Of a stretch of 64,000 nt of DNA, positions 8,420 through 17,281 are shown in pieces. Source of the DNA: VRUE01 sp963697805 (lineage in GTDB: Bacteria > Actinomycetota > Thermoleophilia > Solirubrobacterales > 70-9); assembly GCA_963697805.1 (NCBI GenBank), contig CAVOPB010000005.1, positions 248,001 to 312,000 on the forward strand, read 5' to 3'. The notes below the pieces were generated by a model that saw nothing but the letters and a program-made list of their open reading frames with translations, made no database searches and was not told the origin of the DNA. Within the stretch, counting starts at the first letter, position 1; every line of letters begins with the position of its first letter. The position numbers and the translations under genes are program-made.

Positions 8420-9478
8420 ATGCGCATCGCCTCGGTCGAGGTAGTTCCCTACGCGCTCCCGTTCCGAGAGCCGTATGTGACTGCCGCCGGCAGCCTCGCG
8501 CGGCGCGAGATGGTGCTGCTGAGGCTGCGGGACGAGTACGGGATCGTCGGGCTCGGCGAAGCGGTGCCGCTGACGCTGCGCGGCGGCGCCGGCCTGGCCC
8601 AGGTGGTCGCTGAGCTCGAGAGCCTCGGTGATCGCGACAGCCTCGACGAGCAGGCCCTCGCCGGCGATGCGCTCGCGCTCTCGGCTCCAGCCAGATGTGC
8701 GGCACTGACCGCCCTCGCCGACCTCCGGGGCAGGCGGGCGGAGGAGGAGCACGGCGCCCCGGGCCCTCCCCCGCCTCCGGTGCGATGCAACGCGACCCTC
8801 TCGGCCGGTGAGCCACGCGAGGTCGCGGCCGAGGCGCTGGCCTGGGCCGAGGAGGGCTTCTCCTCCTTCAAGCTGAAGCTCGGGGCCGGTGACGATCTCG
8901 CCCAGGTCCGGGCCGTGCGCGCCGCCGTCGGCCCCGAGGCCCGGATCCGGGTCGATGCCAACGGCGCCTGGGACGTCGAGACCGCCAAGCGCACGCTCGG
9001 CGAGCTCGAGGAGCTCGACCTCGAGCTCGCCGAGCAGCCCGTCGCGAGCTCCGAGGAGGCTGTCGAGGTCGGTGAAGCGACGTCGATCCCGATCGCCGCC
9101 GATGAGAGCGTCGCCAGCCGGCAGGAGGCCGAGCGGGCGGTCGCGATGGGCGCCTGGTCGCTGACCGGAGTCAAGCTCTCCAAGGTCGGCGGCCCCGAGA
9201 TGGCGATCGAGATCGCAGAGGTGATCCCGACCTACGTCACAAGCGCACTCGACGGGCCGGTCGGGATCGCGGCGGCGGCGCAGGTCGCGGCGACGCTGAG
9301 CGAGGCCTGCGGCGAGGATGGCCTTGACCTCGCCCACGGGCTTGCGACCCAGCGCCTCTTCGCCGAGACCGTCGCCGCGGTCGGTTGTGAGCTCGATGGC
9401 GAGATGCTCCACCCACCTGCCGGGCCAGGGCTGGGCGTCGATATCGACGAGGCCGCGCTGCAGGCACACCGGCTCTAG
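8420..9478 (+). CDS. menC: o-succinylbenzoate synthase (enolase superfamily)
   Basis: Dehydrates SHCHC to o-succinylbenzoate. 352 aa with the enolase-superfamily plan: N-terminal capping domain (to about residue 125), then a TIM barrel with the catalytic KLK pair in SSFKLKLGAG, metal ligands Asp in RVDANGAWD, Glu in LAEQPV and Asp in AADES, and the second catalytic lysine in GVKLSKVGG. Dipeptide epimerases and muconate enzymes share these residues; the call to MenC rests on menD following 23 bp downstream and on the rest of the men block. Codon use is like that of its neighbours. Confidence 0.85.
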   Translation: MRIASVEVVPYALPFREPYVTAAGSLARREMVLLRLRDEYGIVGLGEAVPLTLRGGAGLAQVVAELESLGDRDSLDEQALAGDALALSAPARCAALTALADLRGRRAEEEHGAPGPPPPPVRCNATLSAGEPREVAAEALAWAEEGFSSFKLKLGAGDDLAQVRAVRAAVGPEARIRVDANGAWDVETAKRTLGELEELDLELAEQPVASSEEAVEVGEATSIPIAADESVASRQEAERAVAMGAWSLTGVKLSKVGGPEMAIEIAEVIPTYVTSALDGPVGIAAAAQVAATLSEACGEDGLDLAHGLATQRLFAETVAAVGCELDGEMLHPPAGPGLGVDIDEAALQAHRL

Positions 9479-9485
9479 GACCGCG

Positions 9486-9491
9486 TAGGTT
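9486..9491 (+). promoter_or_regulatory. -10 element for menD
   Basis: TAGGTT ends 10 nt before the ATG at 9502. Confidence 0.45.
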
Positions 9492-9501
9492 CCGGTATTT
9501 G

Positions 9502-11241
9502 ATGGACCCGACGAACGCCAACACCGCGCTCGCGTCCGCCTTCGTCGAGGAGCTGGCGCGGTGCGGGATGCGGAGCGCCGTCCTCTCCCCCGGCTCGCGC
9601 TCGACCCCGCTCGCGGTCGCGCTCTGGCGCCAGCCGGAGGTCGAGGTGACCGTGATCGTCGACGAGCGCTCGGCCGCCTACTTCGCGCTCGGCGCCGCCC
9701 AGGCCGGCGGCACCCCGGTCGCGATCCTCTGCACGTCCGGCACCGCGGCGGCCAACTTCCACCCGGCGATCTGCGAGGCCGACCAGTCGGCGATTCCGCT
9801 GATCGCCCTGACCGCCGACCGGCCCCCGGAGCTCCGCGGGATCGGCGCCGGCCAGACGATCGACCAGGTGAAGCTCTACGGGTCCTCGGTGCGGTGGTTC
9901 TGCGAGGTCGGGACCCATTCCGCCGACGACGAGGGGTTGCTGCACTACCGCTCGATCGCGTGCCGCGCCTTCGCCTCCGCGCGAGGAGAGCCGCGCCCGG
10001 GGCCGGTCCACCTCAACCTGCCGTGGCGGGAGCCGCTGGCGCCGATCGCGGTCGAGGGATCGGTGACGGCCGCCGATGAACTGGCGCTGCAGGGCCGCGG
10101 AGACCGGCCGCTGACCGCGGTGACGCCGATCGACTTCGAGCCGTCCCAGTTCCTGCTCGAGGAGGTCGCGAAGCACATCGACGAAGCCCTCTCGGGGGTG
10201 ATCGTCGCCGGTCGCCAACTCGACCCGGGCCTTCGTGAGCCCCTCGTCGACCTCGCCCGCGCCGCCGGTTTCCCGATCCTCGCCGAGCCGACCTCCCAGG
10301 TCCGTTGCGGCCCTCACGACCGCTCCCACGTCGTCACCGCATACGACCTCCTTCTGCGCGACCAGAGCTTCGGCACGCGAGTGGTCCCCGATCTCGTGCT
10401 CCGGTTTGGGGAGATGCCGACGAGCAAGCCGCTGCGGGCGTGGCTGGCGGAATCCGGCGCCGATCAGATCGTGGTCGACCCATCCGGCGCCTGGAACGAC
10501 CCGGCCCGCCGGGCGGCGGCGCTGCTGCGGGCCGACCCGACCGACCTCGCGGCCGGGTGGGCCGCGCGACTCGGCGAGGACCGCGAGCCCCCGGAGGCGT
10601 GGATCGCGGCCGAGGCCGCCGCCCGCGAGGCGATCGAGGTGGAGCTCGACGGGATCGACAGCGTGACCGAGCCCGGCCTGCACGCCGCGCTCGGTGCCGC
10701 CCACCGCGACGGCGACCTCGTCTACACGGCCTCGAGCATGCCGATCCGCGACCAGGAGGCGTTCCTGGGCGCGGGCGACGCCGACGTCCTGTTCCTCTGC
10801 AACCGCGGCGCCAACGGCCTCGACGGCCTCGTCTCATCGGGGATCGGCGCCGCCCAGGCGACGGGACGGCCGACGACGATCGTCACCGGCGACCTCGGTC
10901 TCCTCCACGACCTCGGCGGCCTGGCGGTGCTGCGCGAGGTCACGACCCCGGTGCGAGTCGTCGTCATCGACAACGACGGCGGTGGGATCTTCCACTTCCT
11001 CCCCCAGGAGTCGGCTCTCGACGCGGCCGAGTTCGAGGCCCTGCTCGGGACGCCGCGGGGTGTCTCGGCCGCCCGCGCCGCAGCCCTCTTCGAGCTCCCC
11101 CACCAACGCCTCGGCTCGCTCGAGGAACTGCCCGAGGCGCTCGCGGCCGGCACCAGCCTGATCGAGGTCAGGACCGACCGCCACGCCAACGTCGAGCTGC
11201 ACCGCCGCCTCGCGGATCGCGTCAGCGCCGCTCTCACTTGA
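9502..11241 (+). CDS. menD: 2-succinyl-5-enolpyruvyl-6-hydroxy-3-cyclohexene-1-carboxylate synthase
   Basis: Thiamine-diphosphate enzyme of 579 aa that joins isochorismate and 2-oxoglutarate. The N-terminal PYR domain shows LSPGSRSTPLAVAL and the catalytic-Glu region VDERSAAYFALG. The middle has GAGQTIDQVKLYG. The C-terminal PP domain has the ThDP/Mg2+ motif from GDLGLLHDLGGL to IDNDGGGIFHFLPQ. The ATG at 9502 was preferred to the TTG at 9499, one codon earlier. The gene ends before a long inverted repeat that separates it from the convergent TolB-like gene. Confidence 0.96.
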   Translation: MDPTNANTALASAFVEELARCGMRSAVLSPGSRSTPLAVALWRQPEVEVTVIVDERSAAYFALGAAQAGGTPVAILCTSGTAAANFHPAICEADQSAIPLIALTADRPPELRGIGAGQTIDQVKLYGSSVRWFCEVGTHSADDEGLLHYRSIACRAFASARGEPRPGPVHLNLPWREPLAPIAVEGSVTAADELALQGRGDRPLTAVTPIDFEPSQFLLEEVAKHIDEALSGVIVAGRQLDPGLREPLVDLARAAGFPILAEPTSQVRCGPHDRSHVVTAYDLLLRDQSFGTRVVPDLVLRFGEMPTSKPLRAWLAESGADQIVVDPSGAWNDPARRAAALLRADPTDLAAGWAARLGEDREPPEAWIAAEAAAREAIEVELDGIDSVTEPGLHAALGAAHRDGDLVYTASSMPIRDQEAFLGAGDADVLFLCNRGANGLDGLVSSGIGAAQATGRPTTIVTGDLGLLHDLGGLAVLREVTTPVRVVVIDNDGGGIFHFLPQESALDAAEFEALLGTPRGVSAARAAALFELPHQRLGSLEELPEALAAGTSLIEVRTDRHANVELHRRLADRVSAALT

Positions 11242-11246
11242 CACCT

Positions 11247-11289
11247 GAGTTTGCGTCTGCCGCCGCATAGCGACGGTGAACGCAAACTC
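11247..11289. terminator. inverted repeat between convergent menD and the TolB-like gene
   Basis: GAGTTTGCGT (11247-11256) is exactly complementary to ACGCAAACTC (11280-11289). The 23-nt interior can pair further (CCGCCG against CGACGG with one mismatch). There is no clear T-run on either side. Its place between two convergent stop codons makes a bidirectional terminator the simplest reading. Confidence 0.55.
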
Positions 11290-11303
11290 GGCGGGGAAAC
11301 TGG

Positions 11304-12380
11304 TCAGCAGGCGATCCGGCCCGCCCTGCGGCCGGGGCCGGGCTGCCAGGCGGGAAAGGTGGAGAGGGACAGGGTGCGCCCGTGCCCTGGCAACGAGACC
11401 CGCGTCGGGCAGGTTCCGTCAGTGTTGATCTGCATCACCGAGTCCTCGAGCTCGCCCGACGTCGTTTCGGTCGGCGCTTCCATCGTCGTGTAGGCGAGGC
11501 GCTCCCCGGATGGGTCCCAGCTCGGCGGCCGCTCTGCCTTCCGAGGGGTGTCGGTGAGACGCACCCGACCCGACCCGTCGGCGTTCATCGCGAATAGGTC
11601 GACGCTGAAGCCATCGCCGAGCTCGCAGCAGGTCGTCCCGGGCAATCGTTCGATTCCGAGGTAGGCGATCCGGCTCCCGTCGGGGGCATACCGGGGCCAG
11701 GCGGCGTTCCTCGCCAGCAGGCGCGAGCCGCGGCCGTTCGTCCGCAGCGCGACCGCATCGTCACGGTTGCGGAATTCATCTCGATGGGTGACGCCGAGGA
11801 GGCCGCCGTCGGGGGAGAAGGACGCGGGAATGTCGACCACACCGTTGTGCCACTCGGTGAGCTGCTGGAGCCGCGACCCGTCGGGATTGACAATCCAGAC
11901 CGTGGTGCCTTTCCATACGCTCGACCCAAACGGGCCCCTCGGCGGAAGGCGCTTGCTCACGGTCCGCGCGAACGCGATCGATTTCCCATCCGGCGAGAAG
12001 GCCGGGGCGAAGCCGCCGGCGGTGTGCGGTATCGGATGAAGCCCGGTTCCGTCCGCGGCCACCAGGTAGAGCCGCCTGTGCTCGGGGCGCAGATCCAGGG
12101 GCGGGTTGCCGAAGATGCCGCCGAAGGCGACCTGCGACCCATCCGGGGACCAGGCGGGGCCACTCTGGGGGTATGGCAGCGGTCGGGCCCGGGATCCGCC
12201 TCCGGCAAGGACGATCGATTCCCCCAGTGCCGCGTCGCTGGTCGCGATCGTCAGTGCGTCAGGCCGTGCGGTTTGGCGGACGAAGGCGATCCGCGGCCCT
12301 TGGGGCGACTCCCCGAATGCGGTCGCGGCGGCGGCGAGGGCAATGACCGCGGCAAGCGCCGCGATGACTCGCTGAGGCAC
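11304..12380 (-). CDS. secreted TolB-like beta-propeller protein
   Basis: 358 aa of unknown function. A signal peptide follows the GTG start (PQRVIAALAAVIALAAAATAFG). The rest is a run of TolB/PD40 repeats: PAWSPDGSQVAF, PAFSPDGKSIAFA, ASFSPDGGLLGV, PRYAPDGSRIAYL, PSWDPSGERLAY, interleaved with NPDGSRLQQLT and NADGSGRVRLTD. The GTG at 12380 lies 2 nt after the menF stop, so it is probably translated from the ilvB-ilvN-menF transcript. A longer frame reads back into menF and was discarded. No peptidase or lactonase residues are evident. Confidence 0.8.
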   Translation of the reverse strand: MPQRVIAALAAVIALAAAATAFGESPQGPRIAFVRQTARPDALTIATSDAALGESIVLAGGGSRARPLPYPQSGPAWSPDGSQVAFGGIFGNPPLDLRPEHRRLYLVAADGTGLHPIPHTAGGFAPAFSPDGKSIAFARTVSKRLPPRGPFGSSVWKGTTVWIVNPDGSRLQQLTEWHNGVVDIPASFSPDGGLLGVTHRDEFRNRDDAVALRTNGRGSRLLARNAAWPRYAPDGSRIAYLGIERLPGTTCCELGDGFSVDLFAMNADGSGRVRLTDTPRKAERPPSWDPSGERLAYTTMEAPTETTSGELEDSVMQINTDGTCPTRVSLPGHGRTLSLSTFPAWQPGPGRRAGRIAC

Positions 12381-12382
12381 GA

Positions 12383-13792
12383 CTACTCCGCCAGCATCGG
12401 CAGCAGCGCCTGGAGCTTGACCTCGGTCTCGGCCAGCTCGGCGGCCGGTTCGGATCCGGCGACGATGCCGCCGCCCGCGTAGAGGTGCGCCGCGCGGTCG
12501 CGAAGCAGGGCGCTGCGGAGGCCGACGCAGAATTCGCCGTCCTCGGTCCCGTCCATCCACCCGACCGGGCCGGCGTACCAGCCCCGGTCCATACCCTCGA
12601 GCTCGCGAATCGTCTCCGCGGCCGCCGGGCCGGGCTCGCCGCCGACGGCGGGGGTCGGGTGCAGGAGGCCGGCGAGGGAGATCGCCGAGAGCGGTTCGGC
12701 GAGCTGAGCGATCACCGGCGTCGCCAGGTGCTGGATGTTGGCGACCCGGATCACCTCGGGCTCGTCCCGAGCCTCGACCCAGACCGAGTGCGGCCGCAGC
12801 TTGCGGACGATCTCCTCGGCGACGATCCGGTGCTCGCGGCGGTCCTTGTCGCTGCGCAGCAGCTGCTCACCGAGGTGGTCGTCGATCGAGGGGTCGGAGC
12901 TGCGCCTGGTCGAGCCGGCGAGGGCGACGGTCGAGGCCCCGGCGCCGGAGCGGCGGATCAGGAGCTCGGGGCTGGCGGCGAGGAACGCGGCCTCCGGCGT
13001 GCCGCAGCAGAAGCAGAAGCAGGACGGGAAGTGCTCGCGTAGGGCACCGAAAACCGCCGCCGGGTCATGCGCGGAGGGCGCGGTCACGACGACCTCGCGG
13101 GCGAGGACGACCTTCTTCAGGTCGCCGGCGCCGATCCGCTCGGTCGCCTCGGATACCGCCTGCTCGAAGTCCCCCGGCGGGCGGGCGCCGCGGATCTCCG
13201 GGCGCTCGGTGCGGTGGGGGTCGATCAGGGCCAGGGGTGCCGTTCGCAGCCCCGAGACCCTTCCCTCGGCGCGCTCGGCGGCGGCCTCGAGGTCGTCGCC
13301 GGGGCCGACCACCAGGTTGACCGTCAGGTAGGACTCCTCCCCCACGCGGCAGATCGAGACCTCGGGCAGGCACATCGTCGCCGGGCTGAACGAGGACCAT
13401 TGCGAGGATCGCGCACCCTCGGGGTCGAAGGCGAAGCCGCCGGTCCAGACGGGGCCGGCCCCGGCGGGAAGGCCGCCGGGCTCCTCGATGATTGCTCCGT
13501 CCCCGACCCGCAGGCACTCGCGGGCGACGTCGCCGAAGCGCGCCGGCCCCCGCGAGGTCGCCTCGTGGGCGACGCCGAGGGTGGCGAGGGCGAACTCGCG
13601 GTCGGGCTGCTCCCAGCAGAACCAGCGGTCGGACGCGAGCCTCGAGGCGAAGACGGTGGCGCACGGGTCGGCCTCATCGACGGCGACGGTGACGCTCGCC
13701 AGGGCCCGGCGGCCGGACTGCGCGGCCTCGCGCAGGGATGCCCGCAGCGACTCCGAAAGTGACGAGGCCCAGGCGTCGCCTGGAGCCGACAT
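12383..13792 (-). CDS. menF: isochorismate synthase
   Basis: Chorismate-utilising enzyme of 469 aa that isomerises chorismate to isochorismate, the entry to menaquinone synthesis. The conserved C-terminal domain shows KKVVLAREVVVTA, LAGSTRRS, the acid/base region QHLATPV, LHPTPAVGG, and EFCVGLRSALL with YAGGGIVAGS at the end. It could in principle serve salicylate or siderophore synthesis; menD, menC, menE, menB and menA nearby argue for menaquinone. One base separates its start from the ilvN stop. Confidence 0.92.
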   Translation of the reverse strand: MSAPGDAWASSLSESLRASLREAAQSGRRALASVTVAVDEADPCATVFASRLASDRWFCWEQPDREFALATLGVAHEATSRGPARFGDVARECLRVGDGAIIEEPGGLPAGAGPVWTGGFAFDPEGARSSQWSSFSPATMCLPEVSICRVGEESYLTVNLVVGPGDDLEAAAERAEGRVSGLRTAPLALIDPHRTERPEIRGARPPGDFEQAVSEATERIGAGDLKKVVLAREVVVTAPSAHDPAAVFGALREHFPSCFCFCCGTPEAAFLAASPELLIRRSGAGASTVALAGSTRRSSDPSIDDHLGEQLLRSDKDRREHRIVAEEIVRKLRPHSVWVEARDEPEVIRVANIQHLATPVIAQLAEPLSAISLAGLLHPTPAVGGEPGPAAAETIRELEGMDRGWYAGPVGWMDGTEDGEFCVGLRSALLRDRAAHLYAGGGIVAGSEPAAELAETEVKLQALLPMLAE

Positions 13793-13793
13793 C

Positions 13794-14339
13794 TCAGTCG
13801 GCGCCCCGGGCGATCGCGATCTCGCCGGTCCGAACCATTTCGACCAGGCCGTGCGGTCGGATCATCCGCTCGAAGGCCTCGATCTTGTCGGCCGACCCGG
13901 TGACCTCGATCGTCAGCGTCCGTTTCGAGACGTCGACGATCTTCGCCCGGAAGATCTCGGCGAACTGGATGATCTCGGCCCGGTTCTCGACCGCGGCCGA
14001 GACTTTGAACATCGCCATCTCACGGGCGACCGTCTCGGCCGGCTCCATGTCACGGATTTTGAGGACGTTGACGAGCTTGTGGAGCTGCTTCGTCACCTGG
14101 TCGATCGGGTGGACGGCGCCATCGAGCGTCAGCGTGATCCGCGAGATGCTCGGGTCATCGGTCGGCCCCACCGCGAGGGTGTCGATGTTGAACCCACGCC
14201 GCGAGAACAGCCCCGCGATCCGCGCCAGGACGCCCGGTTTGTTCTCGACCAGGATCGAGAGGATGTGCTTGCGCCCGCTGAGCTGGCCGGGGACGTGGAG
14301 CTCCTCGAGTTTGACCAGCTGTGGGGTCCCGGCCTCCAT
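13794..14339 (-). CDS. ilvN: acetolactate synthase small (regulatory) subunit
   Basis: 181 aa. The N-terminal ACT domain (HILSILVENKPGVLARIAGLFSRR, split here as HILSILVENKPGV and LARIAGLFSRRGF, residues about 25-47) binds the feedback inhibitor valine; the C-terminal half, MFKVSAAVENRAEIIQF and DVSKRTLTIEVTG, is the usual ALS_ss_C domain. It activates and regulates IlvB. The ATG overlaps the last base of the ilvB stop codon, indicating coupling. Confidence 0.95.
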   Translation of the reverse strand: MEAGTPQLVKLEELHVPGQLSGRKHILSILVENKPGVLARIAGLFSRRGFNIDTLAVGPTDDPSISRITLTLDGAVHPIDQVTKQLHKLVNVLKIRDMEPAETVAREMAMFKVSAAVENRAEIIQFAEIFRAKIVDVSKRTLTIEVTGSADKIEAFERMIRPHGLVEMVRTGEIAIARGAD

Positions 14340-16036
14340 CAGCCCACCACCTCGGGCGCCTCGACCATGTCGCGCGCGGCCTGGCCGGGCGGGATCATCG
14401 GGAAGCAGTTCTCCTCCTGGGCGACGCGGACGTCGAGCAGGACCGGCCCGTCGGTCTCGATCGCCTTCACCATCGTCGCCTCGAGGTCATCGGCGTTCTC
14501 GCACCGCATCCCGGTCGCCCCGAAAGCCTCGGCGAGCTTGACCCAGTCCGGGCTGGCGCCCATCGCGACCGCGCTGTAGCGGCGGTCCCAGAACAGCTCC
14601 TGCCACTGGCGGACCATCCCCATGTAGCCGTTGTTCATCAGGAAGACCTTGACCGCGATGTCTTCGTTGACGCAGGTGGCGAGCTCCTGGCAGGTCATGA
14701 TCAGGCTGCCGTCGCCGGCGAGGCAGACGACCGGCTCGTCGGGCTCGGCGACCTTGGCGCCGATCGCCGCCGGCAGGCCGAAGCCCATCGTCCCGAGCCC
14801 GCCGGAGTTGATCCAGCGGCGGGGCCGCTCGAAGCCGTAATACTGCGCGGCCCACATCTGATGCTGGCCGACGTCGGAGGTGAGGATCGCCTCGCCCTTG
14901 GTGGCGCGGTGCATCGCCTCGACCATGAACTGCGGCTTGATCTCGCCGTCCTTGCCGGGCTCGTAGCGCAGCGGATGCTCCTCCTGCCAATCGCGGAGCT
15001 GCTTCCACCAGGCATCGAGGCGGGACGGGTCGGTCTGCAGCGCCCGGTACTCGCGGGTCAGCTCCGGCAACACCAGCTTGACGTCGCCGACGATCGGGAT
15101 GTGGGCGCCGACGTTCTTCGAGATCTCGGCCGGGTCGATGTCGAGGTGGATGATTTTCGCGTTCGGCGCGAACTCGGCCAGTTTGCCGGTGATCCGGTCG
15201 TCGAAGCGGGAGCCGATCGCGACGATCAGGTCGGCGCTGTCCATCGCCCAATTGGCGGTGACGGTCCCGTGCATCCCGAGCATTCCCAACCATTGCTCGT
15301 GCGAGGCGGGGAAGGCGCCGAGCCCCATCAGGGTCGAGGTGACCGGGAAGCGGTCGGCCGCCGCGAGGTCACGCAGCTCCTCGGAGGCGTTGCCGTTGAC
15401 GACGCCGCCGCCGGTGTAGAGGATCGGCCGCCGCGCGTTCGCCATCGCTTTTGCCGCGATCCGGACCTGTTTGATGTTCCCCTTGCTCATCGGTTTGTAG
15501 CCGGGCAGCTCGACCGGCTCGGTGCGCGGCTCGTACTCGATCTCGGCCCGCGAGAGGTCCTGGGGGATGTCGAGCAGCACCGGGCCGGGGCGCCCGGTCG
15601 AGGCGACGTGGAAGGCCTCGTGGACGTATTCGGGGATCTGGCGCGGGTCGGTGACCTGGAAGGAGTGCTTGACGAACGGCAGGGTCGCGCCGAGGATGTC
15701 GGCCTCCTGGAAGCCGTCGGTCCCGATCAGCTCGGTCCGGACCTGGCCGGTGACGAAGACGGTCGGGACCGAGTCCATCATCGCGTCGGCGATCGCGGTG
15801 ACGAGATTGGTCGCTCCAGGGCCCGAGGTGGCGAAGGCGACACCGACCTTGCCGGAGGCCTTCGCGTAACCCTCGGCGGCGTGGCCGCCGCCCTGCTCGT
15901 GGCGGACCTGGATGTGGCGGAAGCCGGCGTCGACGAGCGCGTCGTAGGTCGGCAGGTTGGCCCCGCCGGGGATGCCGAAGATGTCGGTGACACCCTCGGC
16001 CTTGAGGCTTTCCATCAACGCGTCGGCTGCTCTCAT
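14339..16036 (-). CDS. ilvB: acetolactate synthase large (catalytic) subunit
   Basis: ThDP-, FAD- and Mg2+-dependent enzyme of 565 aa that makes acetolactate or acetohydroxybutyrate from pyruvate. The catalytic Glu lies in VRHEQGGGHAAEGYA (about residue 47). The FAD region includes MLGMHGTVTANWAM and GSRFDDRITGK. The ThDP motif starts at GDGSLIMTCQEL and ends at MNNGYMGMVRQW. It heads the operon ilvB-ilvN-menF-TolB-like. No leader peptide or attenuator could be recognised upstream; the space to the next gene is only 25 bp. Confidence 0.96.
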   Translation of the reverse strand: MRAADALMESLKAEGVTDIFGIPGGANLPTYDALVDAGFRHIQVRHEQGGGHAAEGYAKASGKVGVAFATSGPGATNLVTAIADAMMDSVPTVFVTGQVRTELIGTDGFQEADILGATLPFVKHSFQVTDPRQIPEYVHEAFHVASTGRPGPVLLDIPQDLSRAEIEYEPRTEPVELPGYKPMSKGNIKQVRIAAKAMANARRPILYTGGGVVNGNASEELRDLAAADRFPVTSTLMGLGAFPASHEQWLGMLGMHGTVTANWAMDSADLIVAIGSRFDDRITGKLAEFAPNAKIIHLDIDPAEISKNVGAHIPIVGDVKLVLPELTREYRALQTDPSRLDAWWKQLRDWQEEHPLRYEPGKDGEIKPQFMVEAMHRATKGEAILTSDVGQHQMWAAQYYGFERPRRWINSGGLGTMGFGLPAAIGAKVAEPDEPVVCLAGDGSLIMTCQELATCVNEDIAVKVFLMNNGYMGMVRQWQELFWDRRYSAVAMGASPDWVKLAEAFGATGMRCENADDLEATMVKAIETDGPVLLDVRVAQEENCFPMIPPGQAARDMVEAPEVVG

Positions 16037-16046
16037 CGGACTGCCG

Positions 16047-16052
16047 ATGCTA
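16047..16052 (-). promoter_or_regulatory. -10 element for ilvB
   Basis: TAGCAT ends 10 nt before the ilvB ATG at 16036. Confidence 0.5.
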
Positions 16053-16061
16053 CCAGCGGAC

Positions 16062-17237
16062 CTATGCGCGGCCAGCAGGGGATTTGAGCGGGTTCCAGCG
16101 CGTGTGCGGGTCGATCGAGCTCTCGATCACCCGCTCCTTGTGGCGCTCGATCGCGTGCAACATCGACTCGACCAGCTCCTCGCCGAGCAGCGTCGGCTCG
16201 AGACCGAGATCGAGGAGCTTGGTGTGGGTGGCGTTGTAGTAGTGATCTTCGAGCTCGACCCGCGGGTTCTCGACATGCTGGACCTCGACCGTGTAGCCGT
16301 GGTGCTCGCCGGCGGCCTTGACCAGCTCCGCCAACTGGCCGACCGAGAACTGCTCGGTGAACTGGTTGAAGACGCGGAACTCACCGCGATCGGCGGGGTT
16401 CTCGACCGCGAGCTCGACACAGCGCAAGGTGTCGCGGATGTTGAGGAACCCGCGCGTCTGGCCGCCCGAGCCGTAGACCGTGAGCGGGTGCCCGATCACG
16501 GCCTGGACGCAGAAGCGGTTGAGCACGGTGCCGAAGATCTCGTCGTAGTCGAAGCGGGTGATCAGCCGCTCGTCGCGGGCGGTCTCCTCGGTCTCGACGC
16601 CGTAGACGACGCCCTGGTTGAGGTCGGTTGCGCGCAGGCCCCAGATCCGGCAGGCGAAGTGCAGGTTGGTCGAGTCGTGGACCTTCGAGCAGTGATAGAG
16701 CGATCCCGGGAGCTTCGGGAAGGGGAGCGTGTCGGTGCGGCCCTTGTGCTCGATCTCGATGAACCCCTCCTCGATGTCGATGTTGGGGGTCCCGTACTCG
16801 CCCATCGTCCCGAGCTTGACCAGGTGGCAGTCGGGGACGTGGTCGCGCAGTGAGAACAGCAGGTTGAGGGTGCCGATCACGTTCGTGTGCTGGGTCTCCA
16901 CCGCCCGCTCGCGCGACATCATCGAGTAGGGGGCCGAGGGCTGCTCGCCGTAGTGGATCACGGCCTCGGGGCGGGTCTCCGCGACGACCTCGTCGAGGAA
17001 GTCGCCGTCCTCGACGGCGCCGATGTAGGAGCGGATGCGCTCGCCCGAGAGCTCCGACCAGGCGCCGATCCGCTCGTCCAGCTCGGCAATCGGGGTCAGG
17101 GTGTTGGTGCCGTGTTCACGGTGCCAGCGGCGGCGTGAGAAGTTGTCGACGACGGACACCTCGTGGCCGCGTGCCGAAAACCTCAGGGCCGTCGGCCAGC
17201 CCAAGTAGCCGTCGCCCCCAAGAATGAGAACGCGCAT
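16062..17237 (-). CDS. sqdB: UDP-sulfoquinovose synthase
   Basis: Extended short-chain dehydrogenase/reductase of 391 aa that makes UDP-sulfoquinovose from UDP-glucose and sulfite. The NAD motif is GGDGYLGWPTAL (residues 8-18). The SQD1-specific stretch TMGEYGTPNIDIEEGFI lies at 144-160, with Thr144, Met145 and Glu147 at the active site, and the YHCSK (181-185) holds the catalytic Tyr and Lys. LTPIAELDERI and TRGFLNIRDTLRC are also family hallmarks. The ATG at 17237 was chosen because the nucleotide-binding motif follows at once; the in-frame extension to 17306 is leader. No sqdX/sqdD partner is next to it. Divergent glycosyltransferase genes begin 44 bp away. Confidence 0.93.
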   Translation of the reverse strand: MRVLILGGDGYLGWPTALRFSARGHEVSVVDNFSRRRWHREHGTNTLTPIAELDERIGAWSELSGERIRSYIGAVEDGDFLDEVVAETRPEAVIHYGEQPSAPYSMMSRERAVETQHTNVIGTLNLLFSLRDHVPDCHLVKLGTMGEYGTPNIDIEEGFIEIEHKGRTDTLPFPKLPGSLYHCSKVHDSTNLHFACRIWGLRATDLNQGVVYGVETEETARDERLITRFDYDEIFGTVLNRFCVQAVIGHPLTVYGSGGQTRGFLNIRDTLRCVELAVENPADRGEFRVFNQFTEQFSVGQLAELVKAAGEHHGYTVEVQHVENPRVELEDHYYNATHTKLLDLGLEPTLLGEELVESMLHAIERHKERVIESSIDPHTRWNPLKSPAGRA

Positions 17238-17246
17238 AGCCGCGGC

Positions 17247-17252
17247 AGGGTA
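17247..17252 (-). promoter_or_regulatory. -10 element for sqdB
   Basis: TACCCT ends 9 nt before the sqdB ATG. It is back to back with the glycosyltransferase promoter at 17269. Confidence 0.5.
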
Positions 17253-17268
17253 GCGGAGATCGGCGACG

Positions 17269-17274
17269 TAGCAT
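17269..17274 (+). promoter_or_regulatory. -10 element for the first GT-C gene
   Basis: TAGCAT ends 7 nt before the GTG at 17282. Confidence 0.5.
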
Positions 17275-17281
17275 CCGCACC

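Noticed and set aside
6926..9469. 847-codon open frame antisense to the propeller gene and menC
   Set aside because: Low-complexity Arg/Asp/Gly-rich product, no start signal, and two well-supported genes lie opposite.
14321..16087. 588-codon open frame antisense to ilvB
   Set aside because: IlvB motifs are intact on the minus strand.
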